DNA of 64,000 nt from Amorphoplanes digitatis (GCF_014205335.1 NZ_JACHNH010000001.1:2598501-2662500), one strand, 5' to 3'. Positions 30,943 to 40,290 are shown, counted from the first letter of the stretch. The notes: generated by a model not told the origin, from the letters alone. Translations and numbers: made by a program.

Positions 30943-32172
30943 TCAGTTGCCGTACTTGCGGTAGGGCACCGACCAGTCGCCGAGGCCGTTCCAGATCTGG
31001 ACCGGGCGGGGGCTGCGCTTGACGTCGACGATGTCGCCGACCACGAAGTTCTCGTAGACCCACTTGGCGTCGGCCACGCTGAGGTTGATGCAGCCGTGCG
31101 ACAGGTTCGCGCGGCCCAGCGAGCGGTTCCACGGCGCGGCGTGCAGGAACTCGCCCGAGTAGCTGATGCGGGTGCAGTACTCGATGTCCTCGGGGGCGTA
31201 GTAGTTCGGGTCCTTCGGGTCGGTGACGCCGTAGCTCTCCGAGCTCATGCTGTGCACCCGCTCCTTGGAGAGCACGACGTGGGGGCCGCCCGTGGTCCAG
31301 TAGCTGATCTGCTCGCCGTTGGAGCCCGTGGTGCCGCCGCCCTTGCCGAGGCTGCTCTTCATGGTGCGGACGAGCTTGCCGTTGATGTAGACCTTGGTCA
31401 TGCGCGTCTTGTAGTCGCAGACCGCGATCAGCTGGCGCCCGATCTCGAAGTGGGTCGACGAGTTCTTCGCACCATATGTCGTCTTGCCGAGCTTGACGCC
31501 GAACGCCTTGACGTTGACCTTGATCTTCGTGCCGCCGGTCCAGTACTTGGCCGGGCGCCAGTGCACGGTCTTGCTGTCCTTCCAGAAGAACTTGCCCTCG
31601 ACCTTGGGCGTGGTCTCGATCTCGATGGCCTTCTCGGCCGCGGCCTTGTTGACAGCGCGGTTGAACGCGATGATCACCGGCTGCCCGGCGCCGTACTTGT
31701 TGCCGGTCTTGAGGGAGCTCATCGCGTTGGCCTGGAAGGTGACCCGTGCGAGGTTCTCCGGCTTCACCGTGGTGAAGGTGGAGGTGTGCTCGCTCGAGGT
31801 GCCCTTGCTGTCGGTGGCCGTCGCGACCACGTTGTAGGTCTTGCCGTAGGCGAGTTCGTCGGTCGCCTTCCAGGTCCCGTCGGCCTGCATGGCGCCGCTG
31901 ATCGTCGTCTTGCCGGCGGTGACGGTGACCGACTGGAGCGTGCCGCCCTCGGCGGCGACGACGACCGGCTTCACCGGTGACACCCCAGTGGCGCCGCTCT
32001 CCGGCGTCACGCTCAGCCTGACCGCGGCGGCCAGCTCGGTCTCGGCGACCGGCTCGACCCAGCCGCCGGCGCCGGACGCGCGGCGTGAGGAGGAGCAGCC
32101 GGCGGCGCCGGCGGCCGCGGCGGCCGCGGCGATGCCCAGTGCGCCGATGATGACGTTACGTCGCTGAATCAT
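30943..32172 (-). CDS. L,D-transpeptidase lipoprotein (LdtMt2-like)
   Basis: 409 aa. The N-terminus RRNVIIGALGIAAAAAAAGA ends in a lipobox with Cys (AAGCSSS), giving a membrane-anchored lipoprotein. Two Ig-like domains (about 45-250: SVTPESGATGVSPVKPVVVA, PVIIAFNRAVNKAAAEKAIE) precede a YkuD catalytic domain whose active site reads HAAPWNRSLGRANLSHGCIN (His, Ser-His-Gly-Cys). Forms 3-3 peptidoglycan cross-links and resists many beta-lactams. The 207 bp upstream (32173-32380) holds its promoter region but I see no clear elements there. Confidence 0.95.
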   Translation of the reverse strand: MIQRRNVIIGALGIAAAAAAAGAAGCSSSRRASGAGGWVEPVAETELAAAVRLSVTPESGATGVSPVKPVVVAAEGGTLQSVTVTAGKTTISGAMQADGTWKATDELAYGKTYNVVATATDSKGTSSEHTSTFTTVKPENLARVTFQANAMSSLKTGNKYGAGQPVIIAFNRAVNKAAAEKAIEIETTPKVEGKFFWKDSKTVHWRPAKYWTGGTKIKVNVKAFGVKLGKTTYGAKNSSTHFEIGRQLIAVCDYKTRMTKVYINGKLVRTMKSSLGKGGGTTGSNGEQISYWTTGGPHVVLSKERVHSMSSESYGVTDPKDPNYYAPEDIEYCTRISYSGEFLHAAPWNRSLGRANLSHGCINLSVADAKWVYENFVVGDIVDVKRSPRPVQIWNGLGDWSVPYRKYGN

Positions 32173-32380
32173 CGCTCTCACAATCGAGGGGTCCCGGTCG
32201 GCGCCATCCGTGGCCCTGCAAGTCTGTGACGCGACAGAGGATCGAACTGTTCGGATGGGCTCTGGTGGAGGCCATCTTGGCAGATATGGATCTAGTCCGG
32301 TACACCGCATCGAGCCTCGAAAGTGTCGAGACTCCGTCTGACCGCAGCGATATGACCGGAAGATGCCGAATAGTGGCTTG

Positions 32381-33553
32381 TTACTTCAGGTACGAGGCGA
32401 GCGGAATGTTCTGCTCGCGCAGTGCGGCGGTGATCACACCGGCGATCTGCCTCGCGCCGGCGGCCTCGAAATGGGTGTGGTCGTTGCAGAAGAACGCGCC
32501 GACCGCGCCGGTCGTGTAGTCGCCGTTGTTCGGGCACAGCTTGAGCGAGTTGTACAGCGCCACGCTCCTGGCGTGCAGGTCGATCACCGGCACGCCGTTG
32601 GCGGTGGCGGCGTCCTTCGTCTCGGTGACGAAGCCGCGGTTGCCGACGGCCGTGCCACCGCTGCACGTGATCGCGGCGACCGGCGTGACGAGGACCGGTC
32701 GCACGCCGCGGGCCTTCGCCGTCGACGCCATCACGCCGAGCAGCTCCTTGAAGCGCGCCGTTCCGACGTGCCGGGGGCAGGCCGTGTCGCCGTCGTTGAT
32801 GCCGAACTGAACGATCAGGTAGTCGCCGGACCGGAAGCCGTCGAGCATCGCCGTCCACCGCGAGCTGTAGGCGGTCGAGCTGAGCGTGCACTCGCCGGCC
32901 GCGTTCTTCGTGCCGGTGACGTTGCCCTCGTACAGCCAGGTCTGGATGCTGCGGCCGCCGACGGCGCTGTTCTGCACGGTGACGCCGGCGGTGAAGTACG
33001 CGGCGAGCTGGCTGCCCCAGCCGATCGGGCACGTGCTCGCGTTCATCATCGTGGAGTCGCCGGCCATCCAGACCTTGACGGCCGGAGCCGCGGTGGCCGG
33101 CGGGGTGCTCGGGCCGGTGCACGGCGTCGGTGACGGCGCCGTGCCGCCGGCGCAGGCGGTGCCGTTGAAGGTGAACGACGACGGCACCGGGTTGGCGCCG
33201 CTCCACGTGCCGTTGAAGCCGAAGCTCACCGACGCCCCGGTGGCCACCGAGCCGTTGTAGCTCGCGTTGGTGGCGGTGACCGCGGTGCCGGAGACGGTGA
33301 CGGCGGCGTTCCATGCCTGCGTGACGCCCTGCCCGGGCGCGAGCGCCCAGCCGAGGGTCCAGCCGGTCACCGGGTCGCCGAGGTTGGTGACGGTGACGTC
33401 GGCGCCGAAGCCGCCGGCCCACTGGCTGGTGATCGTGTAGGTGACGCCGCACGCCGGTGCGGCGGCGCGCGCGGCGGCGATGCCGAGGCCGCCGGCCGCG
33501 ACGGTCAGCGCGGCGGCCGCGAGGACCGTGAGCGGCGCGCGGAACGCCGTCAT
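32381..33553 (-). CDS. Secreted CBM2 plus SGNH (CE12-like) acetylesterase
   Basis: 390 aa. Signal peptide about 1-31. CBM2-like cellulose/xylan-binding domain about 34-135 (CGVTYTITSQWAGGFGADVT, SFGFNGTWSGANPVPSSFTF), a short Pro/Thr linker, then a GDSL domain: VWMAGDSTMMN (Ser), QFGINDGD (Asn block) and DHTHFEAAGA (His). Resembles rhamnogalacturonan/xylan acetylesterases of family CE12. Overlaps the upstream CE2-like gene by ATGA, so translated together under the CebR-type box at 34602. Confidence 0.88.
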   Translation of the reverse strand: MTAFRAPLTVLAAAALTVAAGGLGIAAARAAAPACGVTYTITSQWAGGFGADVTVTNLGDPVTGWTLGWALAPGQGVTQAWNAAVTVSGTAVTATNASYNGSVATGASVSFGFNGTWSGANPVPSSFTFNGTACAGGTAPSPTPCTGPSTPPATAAPAVKVWMAGDSTMMNASTCPIGWGSQLAAYFTAGVTVQNSAVGGRSIQTWLYEGNVTGTKNAAGECTLSSTAYSSRWTAMLDGFRSGDYLIVQFGINDGDTACPRHVGTARFKELLGVMASTAKARGVRPVLVTPVAAITCSGGTAVGNRGFVTETKDAATANGVPVIDLHARSVALYNSLKLCPNNGDYTTGAVGAFFCNDHTHFEAAGARQIAGVITAALREQNIPLASYLK

Positions 33554-34584
33554 CGGAGCTGCCCCAGCCGCGCGGTGATGATGGGTGCGAGCCGGTCGGT
33601 GACGGCCTGGTGGCCCTTGTCGTTGGGGTGCACCGAATCGCTGAGGCCGTCCGCCGGCAGCCAGCCCGTGGTGTCGACGTAGAACACCCCGGCATCGCCC
33701 GCGGCGTTGCGCGCCTGCACCGCCGCCTGTGTCTCCGCCGCGTACCGGCCGATGAACGTACGCAGGGCGAAGAGCTTGGCGTTCGGGAACTTCGCCCGGA
33801 TCCGGGTGAGGAAGGCGAGGTACTTCGCCTGGAAGTTCGCGCCGCTCACGCCGTGGCTCTTGTCGTTGGTGCCGAGGTTGATCACCACGGCGGCGGGGGT
33901 GTAGCGGGAGAAGTCCCACGCGTCGGTGCCGGCCTGCCCGCCGCTGGACATCCAGTAGCGGGTCTCGTGCGCCCAGCACCCGTCCGTGGTCTCGGACAGG
34001 CACATGCCGCCGATCGCGATCTGGGTGTGGTCGTATCCGAGCCGCTCGCCGACCTTGAAGCCGTACCCGGTCACCGCCAACTGGCTGCTCGTCGTGCCCG
34101 CCGTGATCGAGTCGCCGATGAACTCGATGAGCCTGGTCCGGGCCGGCGCCTTGAACGTGGCGGCGCCCGCGTCGAGGGTCAGGCCCTGGAAGACCGCGTC
34201 GCCGGTGTAGGAGCCGGCCACCTGCCGGTAGCTCACGATCAGCGTGTGGTTGCCCGCAGCCAGCGCCGTCGGCGTCAGGTTGACCGTGCCGGAGCCGCGG
34301 AACGCGGTGAACGCCCCGCCGTCGACGCTGGCCCACAGGTCGACGGTGTTGCGCTGCCGGAGCTTCACCGTCCGGCCGGTGAAGCCGACCCGCAAGTAGG
34401 CGCCGGCCCAGTAGGGCACGAACGCCGCGGTGTTGGTCCGGTTCCAGCGCCCGACGAAGCTGATGTTGGTGTCGCCCGGCGTGCCGTCACCGGCCGCGGC
34501 CCGGGCCGGCCGCGTCGGGGCGAGCATCCACCCGGTGAAGGTCAGGAGCACCGCCAGGGCGAGCACCACGAGCCGACGTCGCAT
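33550..34584 (-). CDS. Secreted CE2-like acetylxylan esterase
   Basis: 344 aa. Signal peptide about 1-30, N-terminal jelly-roll (TNISFVGRWNRTNTAAFVPY, LRVGFTGRTVKLRQRN) and a GDSL catalytic domain with FIGDSITAGTTSS (Ser), INLGTNDKSHG and DSVHPNDKGH (Asp/His). That two-domain order is typical of family CE2 deacetylases acting on xylan or glucomannan. AGAGGGG precedes the ATG. First gene of a two-gene operon. Confidence 0.9.
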   Translation of the reverse strand: MRRRLVVLALAVLLTFTGWMLAPTRPARAAAGDGTPGDTNISFVGRWNRTNTAAFVPYWAGAYLRVGFTGRTVKLRQRNTVDLWASVDGGAFTAFRGSGTVNLTPTALAAGNHTLIVSYRQVAGSYTGDAVFQGLTLDAGAATFKAPARTRLIEFIGDSITAGTTSSQLAVTGYGFKVGERLGYDHTQIAIGGMCLSETTDGCWAHETRYWMSSGGQAGTDAWDFSRYTPAAVVINLGTNDKSHGVSGANFQAKYLAFLTRIRAKFPNAKLFALRTFIGRYAAETQAAVQARNAAGDAGVFYVDTTGWLPADGLSDSVHPNDKGHQAVTDRLAPIITARLGQLR

Positions 34585-34601
34585 GACACGATCCCCTCTG
34601 G

Positions 34602-34617
34602 TTGGGAGCGCTCCCAA
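34602..34617. promoter_or_regulatory. CebR-type operator palindrome
   Basis: TTGGGAGCGCTCCCAA is a perfect 16-bp palindrome containing TGGGAGCGCTCCCA, the established binding site of the cello-oligosaccharide repressor CebR in Streptomyces. It lies 18 bp upstream of the CE2-like start and predicts cellobiose-type induction of the esterase pair. Confidence 0.85.
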
Positions 34618-34658
34618 TAATCGCGCGAGGTTACATCGATGTCAATCGATTCCGATCG

Positions 34659-35537
34659 TTACGCGCCGGTCCAGGGCCGCAGCTTGTCCGGGTTGCGCAC
34701 CGCCCAGATGTGCTTGATCCGGTCGTCCACGATCTCGAACGAGAACACCGTCACCACGGCCCCGCCGATCTCGACGACCAGGCCCGGCCGGCCGTTCACC
34801 GACCGCTCGGTGACCGTGAACTCGTCCACCATCCCGGCCAGCGCGACCCAGGTCTGCGCGATCCGCTCGGCGCCGACCACCGGCTCGAGCAGCGCCGGCG
34901 CGCGCCCGCCGCCGTCGGTCACCGCGACGGCGTCCGGGTCGAGCAGCCCGATCAGCGCGGGAATGTCCTTGGCCTCCCAGGCCCGCTTGAAGTCCCGCAC
35001 GAGCCCGGCCTGCCGCGGCGCCGGCGCCACCGGTGCCCGCGAGGCCGCCATCCGCCGCCGGGCCGAGGAGGCGAGCTGCCGGCACGCGGCCGGCGTACGC
35101 CCGACGATGTCGGCGACCTCCGCGAACGGGTAGCGGAACACGTCGTGCAGGATGAACGCCACCCGCTCGGCCGGGGTCATCGACTCCAGCACCACCAGGA
35201 ACGCCATGTGCACCGACTCGTCCAGGGTGATCCGATCGGCCGGGTCGGCGGTTGTCCCGTCGTCCGGCTCCGGCAGCGGCTCGGGGATCCACTCGCCGAC
35301 GTAACGCTCCCGCCGCACCCGGGCCGAGCCGAGCTGGTCGAGGCAGATCCGGCCGGCGACCCGGGTCAGCCAGGCGGCCGGCGACTCGACGGCGTCCCGC
35401 CGCTCCGGTGACATGGCGTACCAGCGGGCGTAGGTCTCCTGCACCGCGTCCTCGGCCTCGGCCAGCGAGCCGAGCATCCGGTACGCGAGATTGATCAGCT
35501 GCCGCCGTTCCTTCACGATCGCGCCGCTCATGGTCAC
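34659..35537 (-). CDS. ECF sigma factor with SnoaL-like C-terminal domain (SigJ/ECF41-like)
   Basis: 292 aa. Sigma-2 region (LINLAYRMLGSLAEAEDAVQ, ETYARWYAM), sigma-4 region (MTPAERVAFILHDVFRYPFA, EVADIVGRTPAACRQLASSA) and a fused C-terminal SnoaL-like domain (LIGLLDPDAVAVTDGGGRAP, FSFEIVDDRIKHIWAVRNPD). In ECF41-type sigmas the C-terminal domain modulates activity. GTG 35537 has GGAGG 8 nt upstream; an ATG two codons later is the alternative. Divergent from an FMN reductase, a common target arrangement for this group. Confidence 0.92.
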   Translation of the reverse strand: MTMSGAIVKERRQLINLAYRMLGSLAEAEDAVQETYARWYAMSPERRDAVESPAAWLTRVAGRICLDQLGSARVRRERYVGEWIPEPLPEPDDGTTADPADRITLDESVHMAFLVVLESMTPAERVAFILHDVFRYPFAEVADIVGRTPAACRQLASSARRRMAASRAPVAPAPRQAGLVRDFKRAWEAKDIPALIGLLDPDAVAVTDGGGRAPALLEPVVGAERIAQTWVALAGMVDEFTVTERSVNGRPGLVVEIGGAVVTVFSFEIVDDRIKHIWAVRNPDKLRPWTGA

Positions 35538-35622
35538 GTGTCCGCCCTCCACGAGTACGACGACACGACCCCGCCGATTGTGAGGCCCTGACGTTTCGCG
35601 GGCCCGTCTCGTCGTACCGGTC

Positions 35623-36222
35623 ATGAGCGACTTTCACACACGCCCGATGATCCGGATCGGCATCGTCCTCGGCAGCACCCGCCCCAACCGCCGCGGCGAC
35701 CAGGTCGCCCGCTGGGTCCTGGAGCAGGCCGGCGCGCGCACCGACGCCGAGTTCGACCTGATCGACCTGCGCGACTACCCGCTGCCCCACCTCGACGAGC
35801 CGGCGCCCGCCCTCTACTCCAGCGGGTACGCGCACGAGCACACCCGCGCCTGGTCCGAGCGGATCGCGAGCTACGACGGATACGTCCTGGTCACCCCCGA
35901 GTACAACCACGCGGTCCCGTCGGTGCTCAAGAACGCCCTGGACTACCTGTACCACGAGTGGGCCGGCAAGGCGGTCGGCCTTGTCTCGTACGGCGTGGAC
36001 GGCGGCGCCCGCGCCGCCGTCCAGCTGCGCGTGGTGGCCGGCGTCCTCCAGATGGCCGACGTGGCCTACCAGGTCACGCTCTCGCTGTTCACCGAGTGGG
36101 AGAACATGACCGTCTTCGCACCCACCGCCCGGGCCGTCAGCACGCTCCACGGCACCCTCGACCAGGTGGTCACCTGGAGCGCCGCCCTGGCCCCGCTCCG
36201 GAAACCGGCCGTCATGTCGTGA
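35623..36222 (+). CDS. NADPH-dependent FMN reductase (flavodoxin-like)
   Basis: 199 aa. GIVLGSTRPNRRGDQVARWV is the FMN phosphate-binding loop and VLVTPEYNHAVPSVLKNALD the characteristic PEYN motif. Reduces FMN or quinone-like substrates with NADPH. Probably controlled by the divergent ECF sigma factor (85 bp between starts). Its last 11 bp overlap the convergent STAND ATPase gene. Confidence 0.92.
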   Translation: MSDFHTRPMIRIGIVLGSTRPNRRGDQVARWVLEQAGARTDAEFDLIDLRDYPLPHLDEPAPALYSSGYAHEHTRAWSERIASYDGYVLVTPEYNHAVPSVLKNALDYLYHEWAGKAVGLVSYGVDGGARAAVQLRVVAGVLQMADVAYQVTLSLFTEWENMTVFAPTARAVSTLHGTLDQVVTWSAALAPLRKPAVMS

Positions 36223-39200
36223 CGCGGGCGTCGGCGAGGTGCCGCGTCCGCGCGGCGAGGTCCTGCGCGAGCGCCAGCTGAAGGCGGCTGCCGGGTGTGC
36301 GCTCCGCCTTGTCGCGGCGTCGGGCGAGCCGATGCGCCCGGTGCGCGGACCGGACCGCCGCATCGAGGTCCGAACGCCGGGCCCCGGCGTTCAGAACCAG
36401 TGTCTCGGCCTGCAACGCCGCCAGCAGAACCCGGTCGTCGCGGGACCGTTCGGCGGCTCGCACGGCCGTCCGGGCCAGGTCGGCCGCGACCGCCGCCGAT
36501 CCGGCGTTGACGGCGTGGCAGGCCACGACGGCGCAGAGGCCGGCGACCTGGGCGGCCGTCTCCGGGGCGGAGCCGGCGGCGTCACGCAGGAACGGCAGCG
36601 CCTCGCCCACCGTGGCGACGGCGGTGGCGAGTTGCTCATCGTCGAGGCTCTGCCCACTGGCGATCCAGAGGCCGAGCAGGACCGGCACCGCGCCGGCGAG
36701 CGGCGGCCCGTCGTGCTCCGGCACGGCCGTGGCGTGCACGAGTGCCCGGGCGATCGGCGTGGCGATCCCGAATCCCGGCCGGGCCGGCAGCAGGCCGCCC
36801 GCCACCTCCAGGATCAGGGCCGGGGTGCAGAAGGCGGCGTCGCAGTCGTCGAGCACGGTGCGGTACCGGCCGATGGTGGCGCAGGCCGCGGGAGGGTCAC
36901 CGGCCTTCAGGTCCATCCAGACGAGCACGAGGGCGGCCCAGGCGCGAAGGTTCCGCAGGTCCGTGGCCGGTCCGTTGCCGGACGCGGTACGTGCCAGCAC
37001 CGCGCGGGCCTCGTCATCCCGGCCGGCGCCGTGCAGAAGGGAGGCGTGAAGGTGGAGCTGACCCCGTACGGCCAGGACCTGATCGGCGTGCGGTTCGCCG
37101 TCGGGGATCGCGCAGCGGAGGTACTCCTCGAACACGGCGGCCGCGTCGGCCCACCGTTCACACCGGAGATTGATGTAGGCGAGCGTCGAGAGAGACGTGC
37201 ACAGCGCCTCCTCGTAGGAGCCGGGCAGCAGTTCGCAGATCAGACGGCGCAGCGACACCGCCTCCTCGGCCACCCCGGCCGCCTCGTCGGGATGGCCGTC
37301 CTGGTCGAGCGCCACGGCGAGGTTGTGCAGCGCCTCGGTCAGCTGCGGCAGGTAGATGGTCGGAAACTCGCCGACGAGGGACCGGCGGACCGCGACCACC
37401 CGGCGAATCAGGTCGAGCCCCTCCTCGTGCTCGCCGTCCAGGCGCAGCCACATGGCGAGGTTGTTCATGGTGACGCTGATTTCGAACCGCTCGGTCTCGT
37501 CCGCCTCGGCGCTCAGGTTCCGCGCCTGGAAGGAGAGCAGCCATCGGGCGGTCTTCCGCGCCTGCTCGAACTCTCCGCCCTCGGCCAGGGCCAGCGTGTA
37601 GGCGGTCCACGCGTTGACGACCGGCAGCGTCGTCTCGTCGGCTCCCTCGTCGAGGTGCTGTCGCAGGACGGTGACCGCCAGCCAGCCGAACAGCATCGCC
37701 CATTCGGCGCGCCGCAGGGCGGTCTCCTGGTAGGAGTGCGTGCTGAAGGCATTGCTCACCAACTCCTTGTCGATCTCCGGAGCGACGATGACCTCGTTGC
37801 CGGTGACGGTGACGCAGTGCTCGAGCAGGAGATGGGCGGCCTCGCTGGTGTATCGGCCGGCCTCCAGCGGGCGGCCCATCTCACCGTGGTTCAGGCCGAC
37901 GGCCACGAGGATGTGCACCCGCTGCTCGACCGGCAGGCCGCCGAACCGGGCGTCCTGACACACCTGCCGGCCGAGCGAGACCATCGCGTCGTGCAGGTCG
38001 AGGTTCACGCCGTGCGGGGCGAACTGGGCCATCTCGTGGAGCACGCGGCACTGGTCCGGAAACGGCAGGAGCCCGGTCAGGCCCGCGGTGACGGCGCTGC
38101 CCGCGACCACGGCGAGGCGCGGGCGGCGGCCGAGGGCGTCGACCAGCAGGGCCCGCACGTGTGGCCACCGTTCGGCGGCGCCGGCGAGGACCGCGAGCAC
38201 GCCGCGCAGCCGGGCGTTCGGGAAGTCGATCGGCCGGCCGTCGTCCTCGGCCTGCCAGCCCAGCAGCGTCTCGACCAGGCGGTCGCACTCCGTGCCGCCC
38301 AGGGGGTGGTAGTCCTCGTCCGGTGCGCCGGTGAGTGCCCTGGCGATCAGGTCCTCGCCGAGGCGGTCCGGCAGCAGCGGCCACAGCGTGAGGTCCCGCC
38401 GCGGCGGCGGATAGAGCAGCGCGTGTTCGGCGATCAGTTCGTCGGGCCGCTCGAAGCCGAGCAACTCCAGGGCGGCCCGGGCGTCCGGCGGGCCGGCGCC
38501 GCGCAGGAGGGTGGCGACCAGCGTGCACCGGAAGACGGTCCGCAGCCGCGTGTGCGGGCCGGGCAGCGGATCGTCGATGATCCGCTGCCAGTGGTGGATC
38601 TCCCGATCGATCATGGCGACGGACAGCTCGGGCCAGCTGGCGCCGCGGGGCGCCGCCTCGAGGACGTCGAGCAGCGCCTTGGTGTGCACGCTCAGGGTGT
38701 GCGCCATGTGCTCGACGACCCCGGGTACGCCGCCGCCGGGCTCGGCGCCCAGCATGTCCGCGTACGCGTCGCGCGCGGCCCGGTACATCGCGACCGCCCG
38801 CTCCGGCGACGACACCGGGTCGGTGATCGGCAGCGTGTCCGGTGTGTAGCCGAGCTTCCGGAGCGGGTGCATGATCATCGCGCCGAAGCCCCGCGACCGG
38901 GACACCAGCAGCAGCCGTACCCGGCCGGGCCGCCCCGCGGCCGCGCTCATCAGGCGCTGTAGTTCGCTCAGCGGCCACCGGTCGGCGTAGTCCGCGAACA
39001 CCAGCGTGCCGACCGGGTCCCTGTCCTGCGGCCCGGCGTCCTCGGGTGCGGGGTCCGCGGGGTGCGGCGCGACGCGGACCCGCCACCCGAGCGCCGCCGC
39101 GTCCCGGCACAGCCGCAGCGCGAGCCGGGTCTTGCCGGAGCCCGCGGGGCCGGACAGCAGGAACGCGGCACGCACCGGGCGGCCGGCGAGCCAGTCACGG

Positions 39201-39397
39201 ACCCGGGCGCGGTCGCCGGAGTCGACGAACGGCACGATCTCGTGCCGCGGGTCGAGGTAGTCGGCCGGCCCGGCGTCCCGCAACGGCCGGGACACGGGCG
39301 GGAGCGGGACGAGCCGGGCACCGGCGCCCGACACCGTCACGGTGTTGCCGTCGCCGACCACGAACGCACCGAAGTTCGGCCCGTGCAGCTGGTTCAC
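36212..39397 (-). CDS. STAND/NLR-like ATPase with TPR-like C-terminal region
   Basis: 1061 aa. Residues 6-20 GPNFGAFVVGDGNTV form a short N-terminal motif, then LLSGPAGSGKTRLAL (Walker A, 83-90) and TLVFADYADRWP (Walker B) open a STAND-type NTPase core with LLLVSRSRG (sensor-like). The C-terminal half is alpha-helical with tetratricopeptide-like repeats (EISVTMNNLAMWLRLDGEHE, LTEALHNLAVALDQDGHPDE). Such proteins sense an invader and oligomerise. The motif recurs at the C-terminus of the upstream alpha/beta hydrolase, its likely effector. GTG start overlaps that gene's stop (GTGA). Probably phage defence or programmed death; no experimental proof. Confidence 0.85.
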   Translation of the reverse strand: MNQLHGPNFGAFVVGDGNTVTVSGAGARLVPLPPVSRPLRDAGPADYLDPRHEIVPFVDSGDRARVRDWLAGRPVRAAFLLSGPAGSGKTRLALRLCRDAAALGWRVRVAPHPADPAPEDAGPQDRDPVGTLVFADYADRWPLSELQRLMSAAAGRPGRVRLLLVSRSRGFGAMIMHPLRKLGYTPDTLPITDPVSSPERAVAMYRAARDAYADMLGAEPGGGVPGVVEHMAHTLSVHTKALLDVLEAAPRGASWPELSVAMIDREIHHWQRIIDDPLPGPHTRLRTVFRCTLVATLLRGAGPPDARAALELLGFERPDELIAEHALLYPPPRRDLTLWPLLPDRLGEDLIARALTGAPDEDYHPLGGTECDRLVETLLGWQAEDDGRPIDFPNARLRGVLAVLAGAAERWPHVRALLVDALGRRPRLAVVAGSAVTAGLTGLLPFPDQCRVLHEMAQFAPHGVNLDLHDAMVSLGRQVCQDARFGGLPVEQRVHILVAVGLNHGEMGRPLEAGRYTSEAAHLLLEHCVTVTGNEVIVAPEIDKELVSNAFSTHSYQETALRRAEWAMLFGWLAVTVLRQHLDEGADETTLPVVNAWTAYTLALAEGGEFEQARKTARWLLSFQARNLSAEADETERFEISVTMNNLAMWLRLDGEHEEGLDLIRRVVAVRRSLVGEFPTIYLPQLTEALHNLAVALDQDGHPDEAAGVAEEAVSLRRLICELLPGSYEEALCTSLSTLAYINLRCERWADAAAVFEEYLRCAIPDGEPHADQVLAVRGQLHLHASLLHGAGRDDEARAVLARTASGNGPATDLRNLRAWAALVLVWMDLKAGDPPAACATIGRYRTVLDDCDAAFCTPALILEVAGGLLPARPGFGIATPIARALVHATAVPEHDGPPLAGAVPVLLGLWIASGQSLDDEQLATAVATVGEALPFLRDAAGSAPETAAQVAGLCAVVACHAVNAGSAAVAADLARTAVRAAERSRDDRVLLAALQAETLVLNAGARRSDLDAAVRSAHRAHRLARRRDKAERTPGSRLQLALAQDLAARTRHLADARVTT

Positions 39398-40224
39398 CAC
39401 GGTCCTACGGTGTTCCCGTCGCCGATCACGATGCTGCCGTAGTTGGCGCCGTCGACCCGTACCGGTGCGGGGCCGGGTCCGTCGGCGCAGCGCCTGATGA
39501 ACCGCAGGACCTGGCCGTAGACCAGTGCCCGCCGGCTGACCGGCTTGCAGATGTCGATGTGGTCGGCGTCGACGCCGATCGGCCGCACACGGGCGATGCC
39601 CGGATTGGCGGACGCCTCGTCGACCACCCGCCGGCCGAGCGTCGGGCGGCTCTCGAAGAAGACCAGGTTCGCGACGCCCGAGTCGTCCACCCAGTCCCGG
39701 TAGCGATCGTTGAGGTGCCGCAGGTACGCGCCGTTGCGCCGCAGGTCCGCGACGGCGGGCGTGCCCCGGTACAGGTGGGACAGGGCGTCGACCGCCCGGG
39801 TCAGTCCGCTGCCGTTGTGCGGTGTCGACAGGAAGACCACGCCCCGGGCGGCGGCGGCGAACGGGGCGTGTTCCGTGCGCCCCTCGGCGGCGAGCAGCAG
39901 CATCTCCTTGGCGATCAGCCCGCCCATGCTGTGCGCCACCAGGATCAGCGGCCGGGTGCCGATGTCGTGGTTCTGCAGCAGCGCCAGCAGATTGACCGAT
40001 CGATCGGCCACGCTCATCGACCGGCCCCGCCAGCCGCTGGACCGCGCGTCGTAGCCGACGGACCAGACCGCGGCGGTCTCCAGGTCGTCCGCGAGCCACC
40101 GCGGCCAGAACATGTCCGGCCCGCCGGCCGTCCACGACCCGCGGGCGTCGCCGTCGAGCCCGTGCAGGAAGACCACGTCCAGCTTGCCCTCGGCAGGGTG
40201 ATTGATCTCGAAGACCTCCGCCAT
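39394..40224 (-). CDS. Alpha/beta-hydrolase (lipase-like) effector with C-terminal signalling motif
   Basis: 276 aa. VVFLHGLDGDARGSWTAGGP gives the oxyanion region, LVAHSMGGLIAKEMLLLA has nucleophile Ser99, and VFLSTPHNGSGL a segment typical of SERAC1/PGAP1-like lipases. The last 20 residues carry GANYGSIVIGDGNTV (259-273), nearly the same as the N-terminal motif of the downstream STAND ATPase. This effector-C-terminus/NLR-N-terminus pairing is the pattern of bacterial amyloid-signalling sequences. It would attack lipids or esters once nucleated by the ATPase. First gene of the pair. Confidence 0.85.
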   Translation of the reverse strand: MAEVFEINHPAEGKLDVVFLHGLDGDARGSWTAGGPDMFWPRWLADDLETAAVWSVGYDARSSGWRGRSMSVADRSVNLLALLQNHDIGTRPLILVAHSMGGLIAKEMLLLAAEGRTEHAPFAAAARGVVFLSTPHNGSGLTRAVDALSHLYRGTPAVADLRRNGAYLRHLNDRYRDWVDDSGVANLVFFESRPTLGRRVVDEASANPGIARVRPIGVDADHIDICKPVSRRALVYGQVLRFIRRCADGPGPAPVRVDGANYGSIVIGDGNTVGPW

Positions 40225-40261
40225 GCCCGCTGAAGTCCCCTTCCTGGCGATATGGCACCGG

Positions 40262-40290
40262 AGCCTAGCCCCGATTCCGGGCGCCTGAAA
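40262..40290 (-). promoter_or_regulatory. Putative promoter of the hydrolase/STAND operon
   Basis: Minus strand TTTCAG (40285-40290), 17-nt spacer, TAGGCT (40262-40267), about 40 bp before the ATG at 40224. On the plus strand of the same divergent region, TACCCT at 40364-40369 sits at the right distance for a leaderless hsdM transcript starting at 40377. Confidence 0.4.

Noticed and set aside
36239..38962. 907-codon plus-strand open frame
   Set aside because: Antisense of the STAND/TPR ATPase gene; no recognisable motif and no ribosome site.
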